This document shows, piece after piece, positions 54,357 through 62,584 of a stretch of 64,000 bases of DNA. The DNA comes from Ornithinibacillus scapharcae TW25. Its GTDB lineage: Bacteria; Bacillota; Bacilli; Bacillales; Amphibacillaceae. A program made the translations under genes and the position numbers. The DNA is taken from contig NZ_AEWH01000050.1 of NCBI RefSeq assembly GCF_000190475.1, positions 62,001 through 126,000 on the forward strand. The letters are read 5' to 3'. Position 1 is the stretch's first letter; each line of letters starts with the position of its first letter. The notes beneath the pieces were generated by a model. The model saw nothing but the letters and a program-made list of their open reading frames with translations, was not told the origin of the DNA and did not search any database.

Positions 54357-55412
54357 ATGTCATCAAAGGAATTGTATGATATTACAATCATTGGTGGAGG
54401 GCCAGCAGGTTTATTCGCGGCCTTTTATAGCGGATTAAGAAATATGAAGACGAAAATAATCGATTTCCAACCACAGTTAGGTGGAAAAATACATATCTAT
54501 CCTGAAAAAATGATATGGGATGTTGGTGGTTTAACACCTGTTTCAGGTGCTCAGTTAATCAAACAAATCGTACAACAAGGTCTGACCTTCCATCCAGAGG
54601 TCGTCTTAAACGAAAAAATAGAATCCATTGCTAAAACAGTTGATAACTATTTCGTATTAAGAAATTCCTTAGGGCAGGTTCACCTTTCTAAGACCGTAGT
54701 CATCGCAACTGGTAGTGGCATTTTAAAACCCCAAAAGATTAACATTGAAGGCGCGGAACGATTTGAAATTTCTAATTTGCATTATACTGTTAAATCATTG
54801 AAGCAATTTAAGGACAAAACGGTAATTATCTCAGGTGGAGGCAACACGGCAATCGATTGGGCGAATGAACTAGAGCCAATCGCTAAAAAAGTGTATCTCG
54901 TTTATCGAAAGGGACAGGAAGACTTAACTGGACATGAGTCCCAAATCTCCCAGCTGTTATGGAGCTCGGCCACTTGTTATTTCCATTCTTCGATTACTAG
55001 ACTTATAGCTGGAAGCAACCAAGATAAAATTGTGTCTGTAGAATTAAAGGACGAAAAAACAGATGAATACTTCAAACTAGATGTTAGTGATGTTGTAATT
55101 AGTCATGGATTTGACCAGGATATTTCTTTAGTAAAAAATAGTAGCCAACTAAATATAACGTTAATCGATGACTTCTTTATCCAGGGAACCGCCATGAGTG
55201 AAACCTCCATACCAGGGCTCTATGCTGCTGGGGACATTCTAAAGCATGAAGGGAAATTGCATCTTATTGCGGGTGCTTTTCAAGATGCTGCTAACGCTGT
55301 AAATAAAGCTAAAAGCTATATTGAGCCTGATGCAGGGGAAACAGCGATGGTTTCCTCTCATAATGAAATATTCGATGAACGGAATAAGACATTAATTAGG
55401 GAGCTTGTATAG
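54357..55412 (+). CDS. Ferredoxin-NADP reductase (TrxR-like, YumC/YcgT family)
   Basis: A 351-residue flavoenzyme. FAD motif TIIGGGPAGLFAAFY near the N-terminus, NADPH motif VIISGGGNTAIDWANEL in the middle, and a C-terminal FAD contact (IPGLYAAGDILKHEGKLHLI). It lacks the Cys-x-x-Cys of thioredoxin reductase, as expected of this branch. It passes electrons from NADPH to ferredoxin or flavodoxin. The ATG at 54357 follows GGGAG; the longer open frame starts within a Fur box and is ruled out. Its Fur-controlled, divergent location beside a siderophore importer resembles iron-regulated YcgT of B. subtilis and suggests a role in iron release or low-iron electron transfer. Confidence 0.9.
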   Translation: MSSKELYDITIIGGGPAGLFAAFYSGLRNMKTKIIDFQPQLGGKIHIYPEKMIWDVGGLTPVSGAQLIKQIVQQGLTFHPEVVLNEKIESIAKTVDNYFVLRNSLGQVHLSKTVVIATGSGILKPQKINIEGAERFEISNLHYTVKSLKQFKDKTVIISGGGNTAIDWANELEPIAKKVYLVYRKGQEDLTGHESQISQLLWSSATCYFHSSITRLIAGSNQDKIVSVELKDEKTDEYFKLDVSDVVISHGFDQDISLVKNSSQLNITLIDDFFIQGTAMSETSIPGLYAAGDILKHEGKLHLIAGAFQDAANAVNKAKSYIEPDAGETAMVSSHNEIFDERNKTLIRELV

Positions 55413-55427
55413 CGTTATATCATAATT

Positions 55428-55456
55428 TAAAACGCCGAGAATATCTCGGCGTTTTC
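55428..55456 (+). terminator. Rho-independent terminator of the reductase gene
   Basis: AAAACGCCGAGA and TCTCGGCGTTTT pair exactly across AATA. Beyond it (55460-55585) no gene is seen on either strand, apart from a 25-codon minus-strand fragment ending in ERIYKLAQRFQEDIEKIKI that might be a gene remnant. Confidence 0.92.
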
Positions 55457-55585
55457 ATGAATTATATTTTAATTTTCTCAATATCTTCTTGAAATCTTTG
55501 TGCTAATTTGTATATTCTCTCACTTGTACCAGAATTCTGTAATTACCACCCTTTGATACTTTCTGGCAATTAATAGGCTATGGCT

Positions 55586-55624
55586 TTTGAAGCCCTATTC
55601 GGTTATTAATCGATAGGGCTCTAT
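55586..55624 (-). terminator. Terminator of the lipoprotein gene
   Basis: AGCCCTAT and ATAGGGCT pair across a 14-nt loop on the minus strand; the following T-run is weak. Confidence 0.55.
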
Positions 55625-55648
55625 TGTAACTTTTATATCATTGTTTTT

Positions 55649-56092
55649 CTATTTGGTTTCTACTTCAAAAATAAAAGAAGCTTCTCCATTTGGCCATTTC
55701 GCTACCACTTCATAGATATATATCCCTGCTTCTGATTGGACAGTAATTTTATTATCCTTAATCGTTATTTCTTTAACTTCTCCTACATCATTCCATTCAT
55801 TAACTGTAAGGGAGGGGTTATCCTCTAAAATAATTTCTATTGATTCGTTCTTTTCAACGTTAAGTGTATCAAATCCCTCAGCAATTTCATAAACTGATTT
55901 ATCTTCTAGGGTACTAATTTTCATCGTTTCTCCACGATAAGTGTATTTTCCTGGCATCATCTCGTATTCCGTTTTGCCCACTACTATACTTCCTGAGGTT
56001 GGTATTTGTTCTTCTATAGAGTTGTTCGTTATACTACATCCAGTTAGAATTAGGACTAAACTCAGAAGTAGTAGCAACATATATTTTTTCAA
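55649..56092 (-). CDS. Hypothetical lipoprotein
   Basis: A 147-residue protein with a standard lipoprotein signal: MKKYMLLLLLSLVLILTGC, lipobox LTGC with Cys19. The mature part is all-beta in character (GSIVVGKTEYEMMPGKYTYRG, KEITIKDNKITVQSEAGIYIYEVVAKW) and acidic, resembling a single Ig-like or bacterial surface domain. I do not recognise a family. GGAGGAGTAA lies before the ATG. It is monocistronic and would be anchored on the outer face of the membrane. Confidence 0.8.
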   Translation of the reverse strand: MKKYMLLLLLSLVLILTGCSITNNSIEEQIPTSGSIVVGKTEYEMMPGKYTYRGETMKISTLEDKSVYEIAEGFDTLNVEKNESIEIILEDNPSLTVNEWNDVGEVKEITIKDNKITVQSEAGIYIYEVVAKWPNGEASFIFEVETK

Positions 56093-56281
56093 GATTACTC
56101 CTCCCTAACCTATTTTTATTTCGTTAATAAATCTATTTTATTACTAATCTAAAATTAATATAATTATTTTCTGTAAATTCTATAAATAGATTACTGTGTA
56201 ATGATATAATTTATTTTGTTGGTAAAGTTACAGGTTAAATGTTTGATGGCTTACATACTATATAAAGAATGGGGGAAGCAA

Positions 56282-56716
56282 ATGAAGAAAATCACAATTA
56301 TGTTTATATTATTTTATCTATTGGCACTGACATTTTATTTCATGCCATCTATCAAGTTTCCAGACGTTACTATGAATTTTACTAACATGTTCATTACTGT
56401 ACTTTTTTTAGTAACCTTAATAACTCTCTCAGTTTTAGTGAAAAACAAAGGAATAAAGTTATTTTTAATTACTGGCACAATTGAGGGAATATTAGTTTTT
56501 CTTATAAACAAACTTGAAAGTTCTTTTTTCGAGAATCTATTTTATGAAGTTATAGCATTCTTACAATATCCTATTTATATAGTATTCATCACACCATTCT
56601 TTGGTGGAAATAGCATATTACATGTCAATTATGGTTTATATTCATTGCTAGTTGCAGCTATTTATTTGATTATCTTAATTCTCCATAATAATACATCTAA
56701 AGTAATTCAAAAATAA
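56282..56716 (+). CDS. Hypothetical four-helix membrane protein
   Basis: A 144-residue, strongly hydrophobic protein with four predicted membrane helices (about 4-22, 32-52, 57-75 with an amphipathic stretch to 105, and 120-138). GGGGGAAGCAA precedes the ATG at 56282; the open frame extends upstream without signal. No family is recognised and no charged or Cys/His motifs suggest a catalytic role. It is a single-gene unit ending in a terminator. Confidence 0.7.
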   Translation: MKKITIMFILFYLLALTFYFMPSIKFPDVTMNFTNMFITVLFLVTLITLSVLVKNKGIKLFLITGTIEGILVFLINKLESSFFENLFYEVIAFLQYPIYIVFITPFFGGNSILHVNYGLYSLLVAAIYLIILILHNNTSKVIQK

Positions 56717-56719
56717 TCG

Positions 56720-56754
56720 AGCAGATTCCCACATTATAGGGATTCTGCCTTTTC
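56720..56754 (+). terminator. Terminator of the four-helix protein gene
   Basis: GCAGATTCCC and GGGATTCTGC pair with one bulge and are followed by CTTTT. The next 150 bp to the following terminator hold no gene I can support. Confidence 0.75.
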
Positions 56755-56904
56755 AATAGCCTAACTCTTGAGAATTATAGACCTTCTATTTTTAGTTGAT
56801 TCCCGCATTTGCCCCCCTCGTTTCTTTCACATTACTAACACGTTTAACTGATAGATATGTTACAGTTTTTTGGAAAATATATAAAAAAATAGTTCATGAA
56901 AAAG

Positions 56905-56935
56905 TAAAAGCCGTTTAGCAACCAACTAAACGACC
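56905..56935 (-). terminator. Terminator of the zinc-ribbon membrane protein gene
   Basis: GTCGTTTAG and CTAAACGGC pair across a 7-nt loop; TTTTACTTTTTC follows on the minus strand. Confidence 0.8.
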
Positions 56936-56970
56936 TCTTCTCAAATGAACTAAATGAATAATCTATATAA

Positions 56971-57318
56971 TTATTTCCCTCCTGCTATCCACTTATTTCC
57001 GCAATTCATACACCCATTTACAATATCGCTTCTTCCAATAAAACCACGAATGATAGCAACAGGAAAACCGATATAGAACAGGATGAATCCAATAATGTTT
57101 AGATTTCCAGGTCCCTCTACATTATCAAGGGAGGGGAAGAAGATAGCTAAAGCAAAACATATTATAATAGTAATAAGTAATGAATTGAACATTTTGCGGA
57201 AACTATATCCTCTCTTATTCGCCACAATTTGATTTGACTTACACTTTTTGCATAGGACTTTACCTTTCTGGTTTTTCATATTACGTGTTTGATGTGACTG
57301 TTCTAATGCTGTACTCAT
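56971..57318 (-). CDS. Small membrane protein with split zinc ribbon
   Basis: A 115-residue protein with one CxxC knuckle near the N-terminus (CKKCKSNQIVANKRG, about 23-26), two membrane helices (about 47-65 and 76-95) and a second CxxC near the C-terminus (GCMNCGNKW). The two knuckles could come together on the cytoplasmic face to bind one zinc ion, with the helices between them as a hairpin. The ATG at 57318 follows GGAGG by 5 nt. Function is unknown. Confidence 0.75.
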   Translation of the reverse strand: MSTALEQSHQTRNMKNQKGKVLCKKCKSNQIVANKRGYSFRKMFNSLLITIIICFALAIFFPSLDNVEGPGNLNIIGFILFYIGFPVAIIRGFIGRSDIVNGCMNCGNKWIAGGK

Positions 57319-57500
57319 AATGACCTCCAAATAGTCCAGTTATATTTAATATAGGACTAGTTTACCAGACAATTAGACCTATTTCTATAACCTTTATTTC
57401 ATAATATCACCTGTACCATTCCCTTAAAAACAACCACCTCTACTTTATAAAAAGTTGTACCATACTAGAAAAGTCCTTTTGGTATTACCTATATTAATTA

Positions 57501-57529
57501 GAAAAGCCTTCCGATATGGAAGGCTTACA
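57501..57529 (-). terminator. Rho-independent terminator of rlmD
   Basis: AAAGCCTTCC and GGAAGGCTTA pair across GATAT; TTTTCTAATT follows on the minus strand. Confidence 0.88.
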
Positions 57530-57533
57530 CACT

Positions 57534-58934
57534 TTAAATCTCAATATTTTTTCTTACCAGCATTGCCACACACTCCACATGCATCGTATGCGGGAATAAA
57601 TCAACTGGCTGAACTTCCACAAGCTCATAGCCAAATGGCTCCAGTTCCTTTATATCAACTGCAAAGGTATCTGGGTTACAAGATACATAGACAATACGCT
57701 CTGGTTGTGCACGACCAATACGGCGCATAACTTTACCACCTGCACCAGAACGTGGTGGATCTAGAAGTAATAGTTCCGGTATACCAAAGCTCTCAAGTAC
57801 TTCATCAATTCCACGACGCGCATCTTTTGCTAGGAAGTAAGTGTTAGATAAACCATTATCCTTCGCATTACGCTTCGCAGATTCAATGGATGTTTCGACG
57901 ATTTCAATTCCGGCTAGCTTCCCAACTTTACTTGCAAAAGGTAGCGAGAAAGTACCGACACCACAGAATAAATCTATCATTTTTTCCGTTTCTTTTGGTT
58001 TACCCATTTCCAGTGCTAATTCCACTAGCTTCTGGGCTTGTGTTGGGTTCGTTTGGAAGAACGTATCAAACCAAATACGATAGCGATAGCCAAGCATTTC
58101 ATCATAAATGAAATCACGACCTGCAAGTAAATGTGTTTCCTCTGCTTGAGTACGGTCTGCCCAATCTTCATTTTTTAACCAAAGTAAGCTCTTCACTTGA
58201 GGAAACTTATTCGTAATCCGCTCAGTTAAATCCTTTGCTGCAGATGCTAGCTCACCATTAGGAGCCTCTGTCGCAAAAAGACCAAGCATAATTTCACCTG
58301 TCTCAAATGATTGACGAACCATTAAATGGCGCAGTAGACCTTCATGGGTATCCTTATCATAACCAGAAAGATTATGCTTCTTAGCCCAATCTGCAACTTC
58401 CATTGTCGCTTCAACCATTTCCTTACCAGCTATTAAACAAGTTTCCAATGAAATAATTTTTCTAAAGTTTCCTAGTTCGTGAAGACCAAGCTCTCCGTCT
58501 TTTGAAAAGGTAAATTCCATCTTATTACGGTAACGCCATGGGTTGTCCATGCCAATCGTGTCATGAACAAGATTGCTATCAAATTCTTGCTCCTCTAAAA
58601 CTTTCTTTACATGGTTCGTTTTTTCATTTAACTGACCTTGATAACTCCAATGCTGCCATACACAACCACCACAACGTTCAAAATGTGGACAAAGTGCATC
58701 TACACGTTCTGGATGTGCTTCCACTATTTCCTCTGGCATCACTCTCGTTCTTCTTTTTTCTGGTTGTCCAACGGTTACACGTACTTTTTCACCAGGCAAT
58801 GTTTGAGGAATCGTAAGCTTTAATTTACGGGGATTTACCTCCCCAATATCACGCCATACAACCGCACGACCAGAACCTTTTTTATCTAAATCATTAATCG
58901 TTGTAACGTATGTTTCACTTTTTACTGTCGTCAA
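57534..58934 (-). CDS. rlmD: 23S rRNA (uracil-C5)-methyltransferase RlmD/RlmCD family
   Basis: A 466-residue RNA methyltransferase. An N-terminal TRAM domain (about 8-70) is followed by an iron-sulfur cluster site with Cys82, Cys88, Cys91 and Cys166 (CPHFERCGGC and LETCLIA). The SAM site is LFCGVGTFSLPF and the catalytic region LLLDPPRSG / VYVSCNPDTFA. It makes 5-methyluridine in 23S rRNA. Bacillus has two paralogues (RlmCD/YefA and YfjO), so the exact position modified is uncertain. The TTG start is supported by GGAGGAGA 5-6 nt upstream. It is a single-gene unit. Confidence 0.93.
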   Translation of the reverse strand: MTTVKSETYVTTINDLDKKGSGRAVVWRDIGEVNPRKLKLTIPQTLPGEKVRVTVGQPEKRRTRVMPEEIVEAHPERVDALCPHFERCGGCVWQHWSYQGQLNEKTNHVKKVLEEQEFDSNLVHDTIGMDNPWRYRNKMEFTFSKDGELGLHELGNFRKIISLETCLIAGKEMVEATMEVADWAKKHNLSGYDKDTHEGLLRHLMVRQSFETGEIMLGLFATEAPNGELASAAKDLTERITNKFPQVKSLLWLKNEDWADRTQAEETHLLAGRDFIYDEMLGYRYRIWFDTFFQTNPTQAQKLVELALEMGKPKETEKMIDLFCGVGTFSLPFASKVGKLAGIEIVETSIESAKRNAKDNGLSNTYFLAKDARRGIDEVLESFGIPELLLLDPPRSGAGGKVMRRIGRAQPERIVYVSCNPDTFAVDIKELEPFGYELVEVQPVDLFPHTMHVECVAMLVRKNIEI

Positions 58935-59120
58935 GATTGTCTCCTCCTCCCATAAGTTGCTATCTATATCACTCTATAGTATCAATCTTAACAGTTTTAC
59001 ATCCATGCATACTTTCCTATTATAGCGGAACAAAGTATAATTTGGAATTACCTTATATAGATAATCTATAAATCATGAAATTCTTCAAGATATAAGTCAC
59101 ATACAATTTCAGCTAATTAC

Positions 59121-59164
59121 AAAATAGCCTAATACCCTCCTTACAAGACTGAGGAATTAGGCTA
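59121..59164 (-). terminator. Terminator of the gene at 59212
   Basis: TAGCCTAAT and ATTAGGCTA pair around a 22-nt loop, with TATTTTG after it on the minus strand. The rest of 58935-59120 shows no gene on either strand. Confidence 0.6.
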
Positions 59165-59211
59165 ATATTCTTAGAAAATTTTTATACTTTTCTAGCTTCC
59201 AATAAAGTAAT

Positions 59212-59745
59212 TTAATTCTTATCAAAGTATTGGATACCTGGATCATTTGTATAGCGTTGGTGAGGAAACAATATTTTTTCTAAATAAGGTGTGGAGATAT
59301 TATGAAAAAGATAACTTGCTTCCGTTTCTGCCATAAAGTACTTAGCTTCGTCTGCTGTACGTTTTCCAGTCACAATTTCGTGGAATAAATTTATAGATAA
59401 AAAGTTCGCTTCTTCTTTATCACAAATAACAGTTACTTCGCCTCTTGTCCGGTCAGGGTAACAACTACCATCAAAACGAGCAATTTCTTCAAATTTTCCG
59501 ATTGGTGTTCGATAGTCAACCGTTTGTGCTAGAAAATCCATATGATTAACAGGTAAGTTATGTGGTACAGCATCCCTCATTACAACCGTTCGTTTCCATG
59601 GTCCATTGTTATACCAAATTAATCTGCTGGCAATGGCCTCTTGAGGATAGCCATACTTTTTTATTATCTTAAGGGCTCCCTCACGTTGTTGCTTATCCCA
59701 AGTATTTAATATCTGTTCAATATAATGTTGGTAATCACTATTCAT
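59212..59745 (-). CDS. Conserved hypothetical protein
   Basis: A 177-residue soluble protein that I believe is widespread in Bacillaceae but has no name I can give. Landmarks are SRLIWYNNGPWKRTVVMRD, PHNLPVNHMDFLAQTVDY, GSCYPDRTRGEVTVICDKEE and NLFHEIVTGKRTADEA. A conserved Trp-Lys-Arg and His-Met-Asp pattern suggests a folded, possibly ligand-binding protein. There is no signal peptide. The ATG at 59745 is preceded by GGGAGG at 7 nt. It stands alone upstream of a TetR operon on the same strand. Confidence 0.8.
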   Translation of the reverse strand: MNSDYQHYIEQILNTWDKQQREGALKIIKKYGYPQEAIASRLIWYNNGPWKRTVVMRDAVPHNLPVNHMDFLAQTVDYRTPIGKFEEIARFDGSCYPDRTRGEVTVICDKEEANFLSINLFHEIVTGKRTADEAKYFMAETEASYLFHNISTPYLEKILFPHQRYTNDPGIQYFDKN

Positions 59746-59848
59746 CACATTACCTCCCGATTTTTCCATCTTTAACAATATACACGGGAGCCTATAAATA
59801 CGTTACACCATAAACTTCACTTTAGATTCCATTCATTTGATATTCTAT

Positions 59849-60412
59849 TTAATTCATCTGCTTCAGACCTATTAAAAATGATTTTATTACTAGATTCAGA
59901 CTATCATCCTTCTTTAAAGGCATTCCAAATCCACCTTTTTGTTCTAAGGAGGAGAAACCATGGAGAATACTTCTAAATCCTCTTACAGCGTGAAGCGCAT
60001 TTTCTTCTGATAATTGATACGATCTTAATGCCTCAATAAGAAGATTTATTACTTTGTTACCTTCTTGATCAATTTCCTCGTCCCTTGGCTGAGGTAATGC
60101 AATTGTGAACTCATATAGGCCAGGGTGCTCTCTTGTAAATTGAAGATAAGAATTAGCAAGAGCAAAGATGGCTTCATCTCCAATCATTCCATTAGAAGCA
60201 ACTTGCATGCTTTCATGTAATTTTTTAACTCCATAAAGAGTAAGTTCTCTTTTCACTTGAGCAAACCCTTTTACATGATTAAACAGCGATGGAGGACGGA
60301 CCGACAGTTCTCGAGCAATTGCTGCCATTGTTACAGCTTCAGCCCCTTGCCGATCTGCAATATCCGCTGCAGTTTGAATTATTTGATTTAATTTTAGTCC
60401 TACTCTAGGCAT
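59849..60412 (-). CDS. TetR/AcrR family regulator with WHG domain
   Basis: A 187-residue repressor. The N-terminal helix-turn-helix (LNQIIQTAADIADRQGAEAVTMAAIARELSVRPPSLFNHV) has the TetR pattern. The C-terminal helical half has the WHG-type ending (YQLSEENALHAVRGFRSILHGFSSLEQKGGFG). It starts 3 nt after the MBL-hydrolase stop, so both are one operon. The two ACTAA-N5-TTAGT boxes at 61164-61202 upstream of the operon are its likely operators. The ligand is unknown; the hydrolase may act on it. Confidence 0.92.
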   Translation of the reverse strand: MPRVGLKLNQIIQTAADIADRQGAEAVTMAAIARELSVRPPSLFNHVKGFAQVKRELTLYGVKKLHESMQVASNGMIGDEAIFALANSYLQFTREHPGLYEFTIALPQPRDEEIDQEGNKVINLLIEALRSYQLSEENALHAVRGFRSILHGFSSLEQKGGFGMPLKKDDSLNLVIKSFLIGLKQMN

Positions 60413-60415
60413 GTA

Positions 60416-61141
60416 TTACGCTCCCTTCATAACATTGTTTAGATTTTCCTCAGCCTCTTTAATTGCCTTTTCAATAGGATCAATAGGTTTTTCAATCATA
60501 TTTCCGTGTCCCACAGCTAATAAAGAAGGCTTTAAGCTTATTATTCTTCTAGCACTTTCAAGTGAAATTTCCTTATTCCATGTTGCTAGTGCTGGAAACG
60601 GAAAGCTTCGGACCAGTTGTCCACTAACTGCTATTCTTCCCCTGGTTTGCAAAGCATCACCGACAATAATGGCGTCATGGTGGGTATCATATAAAGAGAT
60701 TGACCCTGGTGTATGCCCGGGGGTCGTGTACACTTCTAAAGAACCTACTCGGTCTCCTTCTATTAATAATCGATCGACTTCAATTTTTAAACCTTTTGGA
60801 ACTCCACCTTTAATAGGTGTTTGGGTTTCATGTGCATCCAAAGATCTGTCACCTTTAAGCAATCTACTATCTCTTTCTGAAATTGAAACGATTACATTAG
60901 GAAAAGTTTGTTTCAAATTTTCTAAAGCGCCAATATGATCCCCATGCCCGTGTGTCAAGACTATATTCGTTAATGGCTTATTGATATCCTTAATCATTTG
61001 TACAATCCCTTTATAACTACTAGGCATACCAGCATCAATTAATGTTAATTGGTCTTTTTCCTCATAAATATAGCAATTAACCGGAAACAATCGAGGTAAT
61101 ATTGTTAATTGATACAAATTTTGTTTATGAACTATTCTCAT
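60416..61141 (-). CDS. MBL-fold metallo-hydrolase
   Basis: A 241-residue zinc hydrolase. The metal signature H-x-H-x-D-H is at 64-69 (THGHGDHIG), with further ligands in TTPGHTPGSISL and the Asp in IIVGDALQT, and a final His in LLAVGHGNMIE. There is no signal peptide. The start at 61141 follows GGGAGG by 7 nt and removes 55 non-conserved codons. It is the first gene of an operon with the TetR regulator. Possible roles include hydrolysis of a lactone, thioester or toxic compound sensed by the repressor; the exact substrate is unknown. Confidence 0.92.
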   Translation of the reverse strand: MRIVHKQNLYQLTILPRLFPVNCYIYEEKDQLTLIDAGMPSSYKGIVQMIKDINKPLTNIVLTHGHGDHIGALENLKQTFPNVIVSISERDSRLLKGDRSLDAHETQTPIKGGVPKGLKIEVDRLLIEGDRVGSLEVYTTPGHTPGSISLYDTHHDAIIVGDALQTRGRIAVSGQLVRSFPFPALATWNKEISLESARRIISLKPSLLAVGHGNMIEKPIDPIEKAIKEAEENLNNVMKGA

Positions 61142-61163
61142 AGTTATTCCTCCCACTCTTAAA

Positions 61164-61202
61164 ACTAATACCGTTAGTTTTATTTTAACTAATGGTATTA
61201 GT
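61164..61202. promoter_or_regulatory. Twin TetR operators upstream of the MBL-TetR operon
   Basis: ACTAATACCGTTAGT (61164-61178) and ACTAATGGTATTAGT (61188-61202) are each imperfect palindromes (ACTAA-N5-TTAGT). They are also inverted copies of each other at 14 of 15 positions, with centres 24 bp apart. Confidence 0.7.
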
Positions 61203-61261
61203 TTTTGCAAGGTAAATTTATTTTCATTATTTCTGTTGACAGATGAAATTCTTTTTACTAA

Positions 61262-61291
61262 TATGGTTATATACATTACTATATAACCATA
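61262..61291. promoter_or_regulatory. Candidate GntR operator
   Basis: TATGGTTATATA-CATTAC-TATATAACCATA is a perfect inverted repeat with 12-bp arms and a 6-nt spacer, 35 bp ahead of the GntR gene; a further half ATATAACCA follows at about 61297. Confidence 0.7.
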
Positions 61292-61325
61292 TAAGAATAT
61301 AACCAAAAGAACAGTGGGCGATAGA

Positions 61326-61703
61326 ATGAGTAAACCTTTTGAGCAAGATAAACCTATTTATATTCAAATTCGTGAAAAAATAGAGGATCAAATTCTCAAC
61401 AATCAACTGAAGGAGGGCGATCAAGCTCCCTCCACTAATCAACTAGTAAATTTTTATAAGATAAACCATGTCACCGTATCAAAGGGAATTAATCAGTTAG
61501 TTGATGAAGGAATTCTCTATAAAAAGAGAGGGATCGGTATGTTTGTAGCAGATGGAGCAAGAGAGAAACTTGTATCGAAACGCAAGGATTCGTTTGTTGA
61601 GGATTACGTTGTTAGTCTTGTCCAAGAAGCTGAGAAGCTTGGGATCAGTGAAAGAGAAATTATTGAATATATACAGAAAATAAAAGGAAGTGATATGAGA
61701 TGA
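61326..61703 (+). CDS. GntR-family (YtrA subgroup) regulator
   Basis: A 125-residue regulator with an N-terminal winged helix (PIYIQIREKIEDQILNNQLKEGDQAPSTNQL and GILYKKRGIGMFV) and only a short helical C-terminus (about 85-125), the mark of the YtrA subgroup, which usually controls a linked ABC transporter. The ABC ATPase start overlaps its stop as ATGA. The ATG at 61326 is preferred; a GTG four codons earlier is possible and both have weak ribosome binding sites. A perfect palindrome lies upstream, so autoregulation is likely. Ytr-type systems often respond to cell-envelope stress. Confidence 0.9.
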   Translation: MSKPFEQDKPIYIQIREKIEDQILNNQLKEGDQAPSTNQLVNFYKINHVTVSKGINQLVDEGILYKKRGIGMFVADGAREKLVSKRKDSFVEDYVVSLVQEAEKLGISEREIIEYIQKIKGSDMR

Positions 61704-62584
61704 AGCTTAGTATAAAGGATTTGAATTTAACCTATGGTAATCACACTGCACTACAGAATGTATCGTTTGATCTAAGTAGTAATAAAGTGTATGGATTATT
61801 AGGTAGAAATGGTGCTGGCAAAACTTCACTATTGTCCATTATTGCCTCATTCCGTGAGCAAACCTCTGGAAGTATAACAATTGATGGGGAAGCACCATTT
61901 GAAAATGCTAAAATCACGCAACACATTACCTTTATGTATAACAAAGACTACAAGGAAGAAAGTCAAAAGGTAAAGAGCCTATTGTATGGTGCACAGCGAT
62001 ACCGTCCAAACTTTGATAGAGATTACGCTGAATACTTGGTTAAGCGCTTTAAACTAGATTTAAAGAAACCAATTAAACAGTTTTCGAAGGGAATGCAATC
62101 TGCTCTTAATGTTTGCATTGGGTTAGCAAGCAGATCACCGATCACGATATTTGATGAAGTTTATTTAGGTATGGATGCACCCTCCAGAGAAACTTTTTAT
62201 AAAGAATTATTAGACGATCAGGAGAGACATCCAAGAATCATGATTCTCTCCACACATTTAGTTTCCGAGATGGATTATTTGTTTGATGAAGTTATAATCT
62301 TAAATCAAGGTCAGATTCTATTACAGGATGATTATGATTCCCTAATTTCTAAAGGAGCAAAAATCATCGGAATCAAGGAAGATGTTGACCAATTTATTCA
62401 TACCAAACAGCTTATCCATGAAGAGCAATTGGGTAATACGAAGGCAGCTACTATTTATGGGGAGCTTCGTGATGAAGAGCGTCGAAATGCGAGTGAAATA
62501 GGACTTGAAATAGCTCCACTATCACTACAAGAACTATTTGTCCATTTAACAAAGGAGGACACAGATGATGAGACACAACAATAG
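61700..62584 (+). CDS. ABC transporter ATPase (YtrB/BcrA type)
   Basis: A 294-residue ATPase: Walker A GLLGRNGAGKTSL (31-43), Walker B TIFDEVYLGMD, switch His in ILSTHLVSEMDY. The signature is FSKGMQSAL instead of LSGGQ, as is common in YtrB/BcrA-like exporters. A C-terminal extension of about 80 residues follows the nucleotide-binding domain. It is translationally coupled to the GntR regulator before it and overlaps the permease gene after it by 20 nt. The substrate is unknown; export of peptide antibiotics or sensing of lantibiotics is one possibility. Confidence 0.92.
   Translation: MKLSIKDLNLTYGNHTALQNVSFDLSSNKVYGLLGRNGAGKTSLLSIIASFREQTSGSITIDGEAPFENAKITQHITFMYNKDYKEESQKVKSLLYGAQRYRPNFDRDYAEYLVKRFKLDLKKPIKQFSKGMQSALNVCIGLASRSPITIFDEVYLGMDAPSRETFYKELLDDQERHPRIMILSTHLVSEMDYLFDEVIILNQGQILLQDDYDSLISKGAKIIGIKEDVDQFIHTKQLIHEEQLGNTKAATIYGELRDEERRNASEIGLEIAPLSLQELFVHLTKEDTDDETQQ

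Noticed and set aside
55460-55545. Short minus-strand fragment ending in ERIYKLAQRFQEDIEKIKI
   Set aside because: It reads like a protein C-terminus but only 25 codons are open and there is no start signal; at most a remnant, so it is not listed as a gene.
60411-60938. 175-codon plus-strand frame opposite the MBL hydrolase gene
   Set aside because: The opposite strand encodes a protein with a complete zinc-binding signature; this frame has no start signal and is a shadow.
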